From CAYLOC01 sp964385195 (lineage in GTDB: Bacteria > Actinomycetota > Actinomycetes > Propionibacteriales > Nocardioidaceae), in NCBI GenBank assembly GCA_964385195.1, contig CAYLOC010000040.1, forward strand, positions 1 through 20,128: a stretch of DNA of 20,128 bases, in the 5' to 3' direction. Within the stretch, counting starts at the first letter, position 1. Every line of letters starts with the position of its first letter. Shown in pieces: positions 6,594 to 13,234 of the stretch. A program made the position numbers and the translations under genes. Under the pieces are notes generated by a model. That model did not search any database. It saw nothing but the letters and a program-made list of their open reading frames with translations, and was not told the DNA's origin.

Positions 6594-7530
6594 GCTGGCC
6601 CTCCAGGCGCTCCTCGGCCTCCTCGATCGTGCCCTGGTAGGCGCCGGTAGACAGGTACTTCCAACCGGCGTCGGCGACGACGAAGCAGATGTCGGCCCGT
6701 TGCCCGTCCCGGACACACTTGGCCGCCTGCGCGAGTGCGGCGTGCAGGATGGCGCCGGTCGAGATGCCGGCGAAGATGCCCTCAGCCTCCAACAGCTCCC
6801 GGGTCCGGCGTACGGCGTCGCGTGGTCCGACCGAGTACCGGGCGTCGATGAGGCGGGCGTCGTAGAGCTCGGGGACGAAGCCCTCGTCGAGGTTGCGCAG
6901 CCCGTAGACGAGTTCGCCGTACCGGGGCTCCGCGGCCACGATGCGCACCCCGGGCCGGTGGTCGCGGAAGAACTCACCCACCCCCATCAGCGTGCCGGTG
7001 GTTCCGAGCCCGGCGACGAAGTGGGTGACCTCGGGGAGGTCGGCGAGGATCTCCGGACCGGTCCCCTCGTAGTGCGCGCGCACGTTGGCCGGGTTGCCGT
7101 ACTGGTACAGCATCACCCAGTCCGGGTGGTCCGCTGCCAGGCTCTTCGCGACCCGCACCGCCTCGTTGGAACCGCCTGCCGCCGGTGAGGTGACGATCTC
7201 CGCCCCCCACATGTCCAGCAGCTGGCGTCGTTCCGCGGAGGTGTTCTCCGGCATGACGCAGACCAGGCGGTACCCGCGCATCCGGGCCACCATGGCCAGC
7301 GAGATCCCGGTGTTGCCGGACGTCGGCTCCAAGATCGTGCACTGCGGCCGCAGCAGCCCCTGCTTCTCCGCGTCGATGACCATCGCGAGTGCGACCCGGT
7401 CCTTGATCGACCCGGTGGGGTTGCGGTCCTCCAGTTTCGCCCACAGCCGTACGTCGGGGCTCGGCGACAGCCGGGGCAGCCCGACGATCGGCGTACCCCC
7501 GACTGAGTCCGGGAGCGACTCAAACAGCAC
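6583..7530 (-). CDS. cysM: CysO-dependent O-phosphoserine cysteine synthase
   Basis: A 315-residue PLP enzyme. The sequence closely follows M. tuberculosis CysM (Rv1336): VRLWAKLEDRNPTGSIKDR with the PLP lysine K43, ILEPTSGNTGISLAM, RRQLLDMWGAEIV, WVMLYQYGNPANVRAHYEGTGPEIL, HFVAGLGTTGTLMG, and a C-terminus ending YLSTGAYQGTIEEAEERLEGQLWA. This type uses O-phosphoserine and the thiocarboxylate of CysO as sulfur donor, giving a CysO-cysteine adduct later cleaved by Mec. It is an alternative to the O-acetylserine route that resists oxidative stress. The start is GTG at 7528-7530, three bases after the cysO stop, so it is the last gene of a mec-cysO-cysM operon. Confidence 0.95.
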   Translation of the reverse strand: MLFESLPDSVGGTPIVGLPRLSPSPDVRLWAKLEDRNPTGSIKDRVALAMVIDAEKQGLLRPQCTILEPTSGNTGISLAMVARMRGYRLVCVMPENTSAERRQLLDMWGAEIVTSPAAGGSNEAVRVAKSLAADHPDWVMLYQYGNPANVRAHYEGTGPEILADLPEVTHFVAGLGTTGTLMGVGEFFRDHRPGVRIVAAEPRYGELVYGLRNLDEGFVPELYDARLIDARYSVGPRDAVRRTRELLEAEGIFAGISTGAILHAALAQAAKCVRDGQRADICFVVADAGWKYLSTGAYQGTIEEAEERLEGQLWA

Positions 7531-7533
7531 GGA

Positions 7534-7809
7534 TCACGAGCCCCCGGCCACCGCCGGCAGCACGACGACGACATCTCCGTCGGAGACCGTAGCGTCCAGC
7601 CCGCCTTGGAACCGGACGTCCTCGTCGTTGACGTAGACGTTGATGAACTTGCGCAGCTCGCCGTCTTCCAGAAGACGTTCCCGGATCCCGGGGTTGTCGC
7701 TCTCGACGCTGTCGATGACCGCCGACAGTGTCCCACCGGAGCCCTCGACCACCTTCTCGCCGCCGGTGTAGGAACGCAGGATCGTCGGGATCCGGACCTC
7801 AACTGCCAT
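7534..7809 (-). CDS. cysO: Sulfur-carrier protein CysO with Gly-Gly-Ser tail
   Basis: A 91-residue ubiquitin-like (MoaD/ThiS-type) sulfur carrier. It begins MAVEVRIPTILRSYTGGEKVVEG, has the FINVYVNDEDVRF strand, and ends DGDVVVVLPAVAGGS. The carrier normally becomes a C-terminal Gly-Gly thiocarboxylate; here a single serine follows the two glycines (codons GGG, GGC, TCG, then TGA), so the tail would have to be trimmed before activation. The obvious protease is the JAMM enzyme Mec encoded just upstream, whose 3' end overlaps this gene by 11 bases. The ATG at 7809 is supported by a GGAGG nine bases before it. cysM follows after three bases. Confidence 0.93.
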   Translation of the reverse strand: MAVEVRIPTILRSYTGGEKVVEGSGGTLSAVIDSVESDNPGIRERLLEDGELRKFINVYVNDEDVRFQGGLDATVSDGDVVVVLPAVAGGS

Positions 7810-8227
7810 GGGGAAGAACCTCCACTTCCTCTTCGGTGACAACACCTTCAACAATCCGGAACGACCGGAATTCCACCGGCCCGTCCCCCGACCCGCACTC
7901 CGCGGTGGAGACCAGCACGTAGTGCGCGTCCGGCTCGGCGGCGTAGGAGATGTCGGTCCGGGACGGGTAGGCCTCGGTGGCAGTGTGTGAGTGGTAGACC
8001 ACGACCGGGACCTCGTCCCGGTCATCCATCTCCCGCCACACCTTCAGCTGTTCGGTCGGGTCGAACTTGAAGAACGTCGGCGACCGCTCCGCATTCGTCA
8101 TGGGCACCAGGCGAGAGGGTACGTCGGTCCCTTCCGCGCCGGCGACAATGCCGCACGCTTCGTCGGGGTGGTCCTGCCGGGCATGCGCCACGATGCCGTC
8201 GTACAGGTCTCGTCGAATCCGCAGCAC
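7799..8227 (-). CDS. mec: JAMM/MPN+ CysO-cysteine peptidase Mec
   Basis: A 142-residue zinc metalloprotease of the Mov34/MPN+ family. The JAMM motif is complete: E23 in PDEACG, then H79-S-H81 followed by seven residues, S89 and D92. In M. tuberculosis, Mec (Rv1334) releases cysteine from the CysO-cysteine adduct. Because this CysO ends in Gly-Gly-Ser, Mec here may also expose the diglycine, as the JAMM protein QbsD does for QbsE. The start is GTG at 8227, with TATCCT six bases upstream marking a probable leaderless promoter, so mec-cysO-cysM can be transcribed independently of clpS-DUF2017. The gap to DUF2017 is 81 bases, where mycobacteria carry an additional gene (Rv1333). Confidence 0.93.
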   Translation of the reverse strand: MLRIRRDLYDGIVAHARQDHPDEACGIVAGAEGTDVPSRLVPMTNAERSPTFFKFDPTEQLKVWREMDDRDEVPVVVYHSHTATEAYPSRTDISYAAEPDAHYVLVSTAECGSGDGPVEFRSFRIVEGVVTEEEVEVLPHGS

Positions 8228-8233
8228 AGGGCC

Positions 8234-8239
8234 AGGATA
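8234..8239 (-). promoter_or_regulatory. -10 element upstream of mec-cysO-cysM
   Basis: TATCCT on the minus strand is six bases before the mec GTG, in the 81-base gap after DUF2017. It is one of the better matches to the leaderless pattern in this window. Confidence 0.5.
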
Positions 8240-8308
8240 GGCGCAGAAGACACCGACCCTGAACGTGCAGCGAGCCGGTCCGGATGGTGAGAAAGCCCCC
8301 GGATCGCC

Positions 8309-8902
8309 CTAGTGCGACAGGGTCTCCAGGAGGTCCTCCAGCACGAACCCCAGCCACAGGTAGATGTCGTGGACCGGGCGGCGCGGGTCGTCCTCCGGCA
8401 ACGACGCCCAATGCTCCTCGTCATCGGGGGCCACCTCAAGCCGTTCGGCGATGGTGAGCCGCATGTCGTTGAGGCTGCGCAGCCACGCCTGGGCCTGGTC
8501 GGCGTCGAGCTCGAAGTCCACGCCCTCGTCTCCGTCGGTCTCTCCGGGAACGTCGCCGATCGTCTCCAGCACGACCTTCGCGTCCCGGATCTTCCCGTCG
8601 CGCAGGCCGCGCTCGGTGAAGCGGCGGAACTCCGCAGCAGCCTCCGGGTCCGACGTCTCCCCGTCGGGTGTGGTGAACCCGTCCGGCAGCAGCCGGCGCA
8701 GCGCCGCATCGGTGGGCGGCTCCCGGTGGGAGGTGTCCAGACCCACCAGCTCCTCCAGCGGGTCAACGGCCTCGGTGCTCGCCTCCCCGTCGCTGAGCAG
8801 CTCAACCAGTTGGCCGGCCAGATTCACCAGCAGTCCGGCCGCGTCAGCGGGGAGCTGGACATAGAGGCGTCCGTGGCGTCGCCGGTGGAAGACCTCGCTC
8901 AC
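8309..8902 (-). CDS. DUF2017 family protein
   Basis: A 197-residue acidic protein of the DUF2017 family (M. tuberculosis Rv1332 position). It starts VSEVFHRRRHGRLYVQLPADAAGLLVNLAGQLVELL and ends VHDIYLWLGFVLEDLLETLSH, both recognisable for the family. It is probably all-helical and cytosolic, with no catalytic motif visible. Its GTG start (8900-8902) overlaps the clpS stop as GTGA, so the two proteins are likely made in a fixed ratio. This conserved coupling suggests a role linked to ClpS/ClpCP proteolysis, but no function is established that I know of. A longer in-frame start inside clpS is rejected because that extension is only clpS read in another frame. Confidence 0.9.
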   Translation of the reverse strand: MSEVFHRRRHGRLYVQLPADAAGLLVNLAGQLVELLSDGEASTEAVDPLEELVGLDTSHREPPTDAALRRLLPDGFTTPDGETSDPEAAAEFRRFTERGLRDGKIRDAKVVLETIGDVPGETDGDEGVDFELDADQAQAWLRSLNDMRLTIAERLEVAPDDEEHWASLPEDDPRRPVHDIYLWLGFVLEDLLETLSH

Positions 8903-9207
8903 TCGTCCGCCTTCTGCAGCGTGGCCCAGAGGCCGTAGGAGTGCATCGCCTGCACGTCGCGTTCCATCTCCTCCCGGCTGCCGCTGGACACGGCCGCCTT
9001 TCCCTGGGTGTGCACCTGCATCATCAGCCGGTAGGCCTTGCTCCGCGGATAGCGGAAGTACTGCGTGAACACGTAGGTGACGTAGGACATCAGGTTCACC
9101 GGGTCGTCCCAGACCACCGTGACCCACGGGACGTCCGGCTGGACGACGTCGTCGACCTCCGGCCGCTCGATCGTCTCGGACTCTGGAGAGGCTGTCATCA
9201 CCGTCAT
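8899..9207 (-). CDS. clpS: ClpS N-end-rule adaptor
   Basis: A 102-residue adaptor that delivers N-degron substrates to the Clp AAA+ unfoldase (ClpC1 in actinobacteria). The core is typical: PWVTVVWDDPVNLMSYVTYVFTQYFRYPRSKAYRLMMQVHTQGKAAVSSGSREEMERDVQAMHSYGLWATLQ. The DDPVNLMSYV region forms the substrate pocket, and the MMQVHTQGKA helix follows the usual pattern. The roughly 30 residues before the fold are acidic and probably flexible, as expected for the ClpS tail. ATGs at 9207 and 9198 are both possible; I took the first. TACGGT at 9237-9242 would start transcription about 22 bases upstream. DUF2017 overlaps its stop by four bases. Confidence 0.95.
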   Translation of the reverse strand: MTVMTASPESETIERPEVDDVVQPDVPWVTVVWDDPVNLMSYVTYVFTQYFRYPRSKAYRLMMQVHTQGKAAVSSGSREEMERDVQAMHSYGLWATLQKADE

Positions 9208-9236
9208 TGTTGCGCATTGCCCGTGCCTGACTCTCC

Positions 9237-9242
9237 ACCGTA
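9237..9242 (-). promoter_or_regulatory. -10 element upstream of clpS
   Basis: TACGGT on the minus strand predicts a transcript start near 9230, giving a leader of about 22 bases before the clpS ATG. Confidence 0.4.
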
Positions 9243-9247
9243 GTCCA

Positions 9248-9295
9248 TTCGTCCGATCAGCGCGGGCGGCAGCACCCTTGCCTGGGTCGGACGAA
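9248..9295. terminator. Inverted repeat between pstB and clpS
   Basis: Nine-base perfect arms (TTCGTCCGA at 9248-9256 and its complement at 9287-9295) enclose about 30 GC-rich bases in the 100-base gap after pstB. It may end the pst transcript. The arm nearer clpS sits between the predicted -10 and -35 of clpS, so an operator role is an alternative. There is no T-run. Confidence 0.4.
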
Positions 9296-9307
9296 ACGTG
9301 GGGTGGG

Positions 9308-10129
9308 TCAGCCGAAACGGCCGGCCACGTAGGAGGCGGTCTCGGGGTGCCGCGGTTCGGAGAACAGGGACGCCGAAGCCCCGGCCTCGACGAGCCGCCC
9401 CGGCTGCCCGGCCCCGCTGACGTTGAAGAACGCGGTGGTGTCCGACACCCGTGCCGCCTGCTGCATGTTGTGGGTGACCATTACCACGGTGTAGCGGCGT
9501 TTGAGGTCGACGATCAGGTCCTCGATGGCCGCGGTCGAGACCGGGTCGAGCGCGGAGCAGGGCTCGTCCATCAGCAGCACCTGCGGCTCCACCGCGATCG
9601 CACGGGCGATACACAGCCGCTGCTGCTGCCCGCCGGACAGGCCTCCTCCCGGGCGGTGCAGCCGGTCCTTGACCTCCTCCCACAGGTTCGCCTGGGTCAG
9701 GGCACGCTCCACGATGGCCGCCGCCTCGCTCCGGCGCAGCCGTCCGCCGTTCAGCCGGACGCCGGCGAGCACGTTGCCGGCCACCGACATGGTCGGGAAC
9801 GGGTTCGGCCGTTGGAACACCATCCCGACCAGTCGGCGTACGTCGACGGGGTCGACCCTCCGCTGGTAGAGGTCGACCCCGGCCAGCCGCACGCATCCGT
9901 CCACCCGCGCGCCGGGGACCACCTCGTGCATCCGGTTCAGGGTGCGCAGCAAGGTGGTCTTGCCGCACCCGGACGGCCCGATGAACGCGGTGACTGCGCG
10001 GGCAGGAACGGCCAGGGACACGTCGGCCAGGGCGCAGGTGCCGCCGTAGTAGGCGCTGACCCGGTCGATCTCGATGGCCGGGGCAGCGGTGACCGCCCGG
10101 TCCGTGGGCGTGGACAGTGTCATGGTCAT
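9308..10129 (-). CDS. pstB: Phosphate ABC transporter ATP-binding protein PstB
   Basis: A 273-residue ABC ATPase that powers high-affinity phosphate import with PstS, PstC and PstA. Walker A is GPSGCGKTT (51-59), the Q-loop lies in GMVFQRPNPFPTMSV, the signature is LSGGQQQRLCIARA, Walker B is VLLMDEPCSALDP, and the switch histidine is in VMVTHNMQQAARVSD. The QRPNPFP and NMQQA stretches are specific to PstB. The start at 10129 overlaps the pstA stop as ATGA; a second ATG two codons in is an alternative. It is the last gene of pstSCAB. No phoU follows, which is unusual for a pst operon. Confidence 0.96.
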   Translation of the reverse strand: MTMTLSTPTDRAVTAAPAIEIDRVSAYYGGTCALADVSLAVPARAVTAFIGPSGCGKTTLLRTLNRMHEVVPGARVDGCVRLAGVDLYQRRVDPVDVRRLVGMVFQRPNPFPTMSVAGNVLAGVRLNGGRLRRSEAAAIVERALTQANLWEEVKDRLHRPGGGLSGGQQQRLCIARAIAVEPQVLLMDEPCSALDPVSTAAIEDLIVDLKRRYTVVMVTHNMQQAARVSDTTAFFNVSGAGQPGRLVEAGASASLFSEPRHPETASYVAGRFG

Positions 10130-11040
10130 GAGCGGCTCCTGTGCGTGAGGTAGTGGGCCGTCCCGCGGGCGGCGAGGTTGAGCCCGAGGACGACCAGGGT
10201 GAGGACGAGGGCAGCGGCCCAGGCCCGTTCGTGCCCGTACTCCGGGGGAATCCCGGGAGTCTTGTACTGGCTGTAGATGTAGACCGGCAGGGTGGTCATC
10301 CGGCCGTGGAAGAGGTTGAAGTTCGTGGAGTCGGTCAGTCCGCAGATCACCAGCAGCGGAGCGGTCTCCCCGATCACCCGGGCCACGGCGATGAACGTGC
10401 CGGTCACGATGCCGCCGGCTGCGGTGGGCAGCACCACCTTCAGCACCGTGCGCCACCGCGGTACGCCGAGTGCGTACGACGCCTCCCGCAGGTCCTGCGG
10501 GACCAGCCGCAGCATCTCCTGGGCGGAGCGGACGACCAGCGGCACCATCAGGACCGACAGCGCAACCGCGCCACCGATGCCGAGCCGGATGCCGGGGCCG
10601 AACAGCAGCGCGAAGACCGCATAGGCGAACAGGCCCGCGACGATCGAGGGGATCCCGGTCATCACGTCGACCAGGGCGTCGATGGTGCGGGCGAACCTGC
10701 CCCGCCCGTACTCCACCAGGTAGATCGCGGTGAGCAGGCCGATCGGCACCGACAGCGCCGTCGCAGCCGCCGTCACCAGCAGCGTCCCGACCAGGGCGTG
10801 GTAGATGCCGCCTCCGTCACCGACGACGCCGCGCATCGACCACGTCAGGAACTGCGTATCGAGGGCGACGATCCCGTGGGAGACCACGGTCCACAACAGG
10901 CTGCCCAGCGGGGCCAGCGTCAGCACGAACGCCGCGCCGATCACACAGCGGAGGGCCAGGTCGCGACGCCTCCTGGCCCGTCGGCGTACGGACTGCCGCC
11001 CCTCTGCGAAGGAGTCCACCACCACGGTGCTGCCACTCAT
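10126..11040 (-). CDS. pstA: Phosphate ABC transporter permease PstA
   Basis: A 304-residue integral membrane permease. A basic N-terminus (RRRARRRRDLALR) precedes the first membrane segment (IGAAFVLTLAPLGSLLWTVV). The binding-protein-dependent transport core includes GTLLVTAAATALSVPIGLLTAIYLVEYG, VDVMTGIPSIVAGLFAYAVFALLFG and the EAA-type loop EASYALGVPRWRTVLKVVLPTAAGGIVTG. The GIPSIVAGLF motif is typical of PstA. It forms the channel with PstC and is driven by PstB. The start at 11040 overlaps the pstC stop as ATGA. A longer open frame in the same register extends back inside pstC and is ignored. Confidence 0.95.
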   Translation of the reverse strand: MSGSTVVVDSFAEGRQSVRRRARRRRDLALRCVIGAAFVLTLAPLGSLLWTVVSHGIVALDTQFLTWSMRGVVGDGGGIYHALVGTLLVTAAATALSVPIGLLTAIYLVEYGRGRFARTIDALVDVMTGIPSIVAGLFAYAVFALLFGPGIRLGIGGAVALSVLMVPLVVRSAQEMLRLVPQDLREASYALGVPRWRTVLKVVLPTAAGGIVTGTFIAVARVIGETAPLLVICGLTDSTNFNLFHGRMTTLPVYIYSQYKTPGIPPEYGHERAWAAALVLTLVVLGLNLAARGTAHYLTHRSRS

Positions 11041-11975
11041 GCAGCGGCACCCCCGTGCGCGCCCCTGCGCACCAGGGAGCGGGAGAGCAGGTTGACCACG
11101 AGCGTCAGGCAGAACAGCACCAACCCGGAGGCGATGAGGAGATTGACCTCGATGCCACTGGCCTCGGGGAACATCAAGGCGATGTTCGCCGCGATCGTCG
11201 AGGGGTTGGAACTGCCGATGAGATCCCACGTCACCGTTCCGGTGGCGGAGAGCACCATGGCCACGGCCATCGTCTCGCCCAACGCTCGGCCGAGGCCGAG
11301 CAGCAGCGCGCTGGCGATGCCTGCCCGGGCCGGTGGCAGCACCGCCAGCCGCACCATCTCCGACTTGGTCGCGCCCAGCGCCAGTGCGGCCTCCTGATGG
11401 GCGGTCGGCGTCTGGCAGAACACCTCCCGGCACAGCGACGTGCTGATCGGGAGCACCATCAACGCGAGCACGACGCCCGCCGTGAGCACGGTGCGTCCCG
11501 TCGTCGACACCGGTCCGGCGAAGAACGGCAGAAAGCCCAGGGCGTCCCCGAGGACCCGGTACGCCGGCACCAGCAGCGGGGCGAGGAAGAAGATCCCCCA
11601 CAGCCCGTAGACGACACTGGGAACCGCCGCGAGGAGGTCCACCAGGGGACCGGCCACGCTGCGGATCCTGCGCGGTGCGTAGTGCGACGCGAACAGCCCT
11701 ACCGCTACTGCCAGCGGCCCCGCGATCACCAACGCGAGCCCGGCCACCAGGACCGTGCCGAAGACCAGCGGGCCGAGGTAGCCGAGCAGACCGCCAGGCG
11801 CCTCCTCTCCCAGCTCGGACGAGGTCAGCGCGGGTGCGGCCTCGGTAACCAGGAAGGCCACCACCCCGCCGAGTGCCAGCAGGATGAGTCCTGCCGCGGC
11901 GGTCACCACGATCCGGAAGTACCGGTCCCCCGCGTGGGTGGCGCGGCGCTCGGCGTGGGTCGACAGTGGCGCCAC
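11037..11975 (-). CDS. pstC: Phosphate ABC transporter permease PstC
   Basis: A 312-residue integral membrane partner of PstA. It has an N-terminal membrane helix (FRIVVTAAAGLILLALGGVVAFLV), the PLVFGTVLVAGLALVIAGPLAVAVGLFASHYAP core, the characteristic LLAAVPSVVYGLWGIFFLAPLL stretch, and the EAA loop EAALALGATKSEMVRLAVLPPARAGIASALLLGLGRALGETMAVAMV. The GRALGETMAV motif is a hallmark of PstC. The start is GTG at 11973-11975, sharing one base with the pstS stop (TAGTG), so the genes are tightly coupled. Confidence 0.95.
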   Translation of the reverse strand: MAPLSTHAERRATHAGDRYFRIVVTAAAGLILLALGGVVAFLVTEAAPALTSSELGEEAPGGLLGYLGPLVFGTVLVAGLALVIAGPLAVAVGLFASHYAPRRIRSVAGPLVDLLAAVPSVVYGLWGIFFLAPLLVPAYRVLGDALGFLPFFAGPVSTTGRTVLTAGVVLALMVLPISTSLCREVFCQTPTAHQEAALALGATKSEMVRLAVLPPARAGIASALLLGLGRALGETMAVAMVLSATGTVTWDLIGSSNPSTIAANIALMFPEASGIEVNLLIASGLVLFCLTLVVNLLSRSLVRRGAHGGAAA

Positions 11976-13099
11976 TAGTCCGCCGCCGAGATGGTCTCGA
12001 TCGCCTGCCGGGCCTGGTCCCGCATGGCCGGGGTCAGCGGTGCCGACCCGGCCTGGCGGGCGGCTGCTTGCTGCCCGTCGGCGGAGACGACGAGCGACTC
12101 GAAATCCCGCACCAGGCGTGCGGTGTTCGGGTCGTCGTAGGTGGAGCAGGCGATGTGGTACGACACGAGCACGATCGGGTAGATCCCGGGCTTCCTCGGC
12201 GTCCGGTCCACGGTCACCGCGAGATCGGTGGCCGGACGATTCGTCACCGAGTCCGACGTATCCAGCACTGCGGCCGCGGCCGCTGCGGTGGGTCCGGTGA
12301 AGTGGCTCTCTGTTCCGATCAATGCCTGGTCCAGCGTGGTGGCCTGGCTGGCGTCGGCGTAGCCGATGGTGCCGGCACCGTTGCCGACGGCGGCGACGAC
12401 TCCGGACGTGCCGCTGGCCCCCTCACCGCCCTGGACCGGCCAGGTCTCCACGGCACCGAACGTCCAGGCGTCGGGGGCCGCTTGCGCCAGATAGTCGGTG
12501 AAGTTTCCGGTGGTCCCGGACTCGTCGGAGCGATGCACCGGGGTGATCCGGAGATCGGGCAGGTCCGCCCCGGGATTGGTCGCCGTGATCGCAGGCGCGT
12601 CCCACCGGGTGATGTCTCCTGCGAAGATCTTCGCAAGTGTTGGAGGCGTAAGGCGGAGCTCGTCCACCCCTGGGACGTGGTAGACGACCGCGATCGGGCT
12701 GAGGTAGACCGGGACCTCCACGACGGGGCCGTTGCATCGTTGCTCGGCCCGTTGCAGCTCCTCGGTGGTGAGGTAGTCGTCGGAGCCGGCAAGCGCGATG
12801 CCGCCCGCAAGGAACTGCTCGCGGCCACCTCCGGAGCCGATCGGGTCGTAGTTGACGGTGACCTGAGGGTGCCTTTCCTGGAAGGCAGATCGCCAGGCCT
12901 GCATGGCTGCCTGCTGCGCGCTGGAGCCCGCGCCGTTGAGTGTGCCACTCAGACCCGCGGTGTTCTCCGCCGAAGAAGCGGGATCGGCCGCGGTCTCGTT
13001 CGCTGCGCTGCAGGCGGTGGCACCCGCCGTGAGAATGAGCGCCGCAGGGAGGGCTATCCACCGGCGGCGGCGGTGCGTTCTGTCTTGATCTGTTCTCAT
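11975..13099 (-). CDS. pstS: Phosphate-binding lipoprotein PstS
   Basis: A 374-residue lipoprotein that captures inorganic phosphate for PstCAB. The N-terminus has basic residues (HRRRRW), a hydrophobic stretch (IALPAALILTAGATA) and C30 as the probable lipidated cysteine. The lipobox GATAC is weak but acceptable. The phosphate-site segments are LNGAGSSAQQAAMQAW, DPIGSGGGREQFLAG, ALAGSDDYLT, and RSDESGTTGNFTDYL with SGTTG contacting phosphate. I chose the ATG at 13099 because the signal peptide begins there and TACCGT lies exactly seven bases upstream; a longer frame reaches 13189 across the PHO box and is unlikely. It is first in pstSCAB and is probably induced by RegX3 under phosphate starvation. 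Confidence 0.95.
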   Translation of the reverse strand: MRTDQDRTHRRRRWIALPAALILTAGATACSAANETAADPASSAENTAGLSGTLNGAGSSAQQAAMQAWRSAFQERHPQVTVNYDPIGSGGGREQFLAGGIALAGSDDYLTTEELQRAEQRCNGPVVEVPVYLSPIAVVYHVPGVDELRLTPPTLAKIFAGDITRWDAPAITATNPGADLPDLRITPVHRSDESGTTGNFTDYLAQAAPDAWTFGAVETWPVQGGEGASGTSGVVAAVGNGAGTIGYADASQATTLDQALIGTESHFTGPTAAAAAAVLDTSDSVTNRPATDLAVTVDRTPRKPGIYPIVLVSYHIACSTYDDPNTARLVRDFESLVVSADGQQAAARQAGSAPLTPAMRDQARQAIETISAAD

Positions 13100-13106
13100 G
13101 GCTGAG

Positions 13107-13112
13107 ACGGTA
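13107..13112 (-). promoter_or_regulatory. -10 element upstream of pstS
   Basis: TACCGT on the minus strand precedes the pstS ATG by seven bases. The predicted start of transcription is then the ATG itself, placing the PHO box at about -45 to -62. Confidence 0.55.
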
Positions 13113-13143
13113 GGGACCCGACGTGACGCGGCCCTCGACTCTT

Positions 13144-13161
13144 GGTGAACAGCAGGTGAAC
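13144..13161 (-). promoter_or_regulatory. PHO box (PhoP/RegX3 operator)
   Basis: On the minus strand the sequence is GTTCACCTGCTGTTCACC: two identical GTTCACC heptamers with an 11-base period. That is the direct-repeat unit described for the Streptomyces PHO box and close to the RegX3 sites of mycobacteria. A third unit 11 bases further on (13133-13139) matches only 3 of 7. The site lies in the gap between pstS and senX3, so one operator could serve both directions. Confidence 0.85.
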
Positions 13162-13221
13162 TCTGGGCATCATGTTCGGGCTGGGACACGGGCGAGGTGG
13201 GTCCGCTCCGCTCCTGCCGCC

Positions 13222-13227
13222 TACGAT
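13222..13227 (+). promoter_or_regulatory. -10 element upstream of senX3
   Basis: TACGAT ends seven bases before a GTG at 13235, whereas the ATG at 13229 lies only one base after it. The spacing therefore favours GTG 13235 as a leaderless start. Confidence 0.5.
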
Positions 13228-13234
13228 CATGGAC

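Noticed and set aside
5551..7188. Long open frame (over 500 codons) on the plus strand opposite AbiEi/DUF559 and cysM
   Set aside because: It is antisense to two well-supported genes, and its translation has no recognisable fold. High GC removes stop codons from the opposite strand.
13172..13234. Upstream ATG starts for senX3 at 13172 and 13229
   Set aside because: Neither has a good ribosome-binding site. The ATG at 13229 lies only one base past the predicted -10 element, and the extra residues precede the membrane helix without adding a domain. They cannot be fully excluded.
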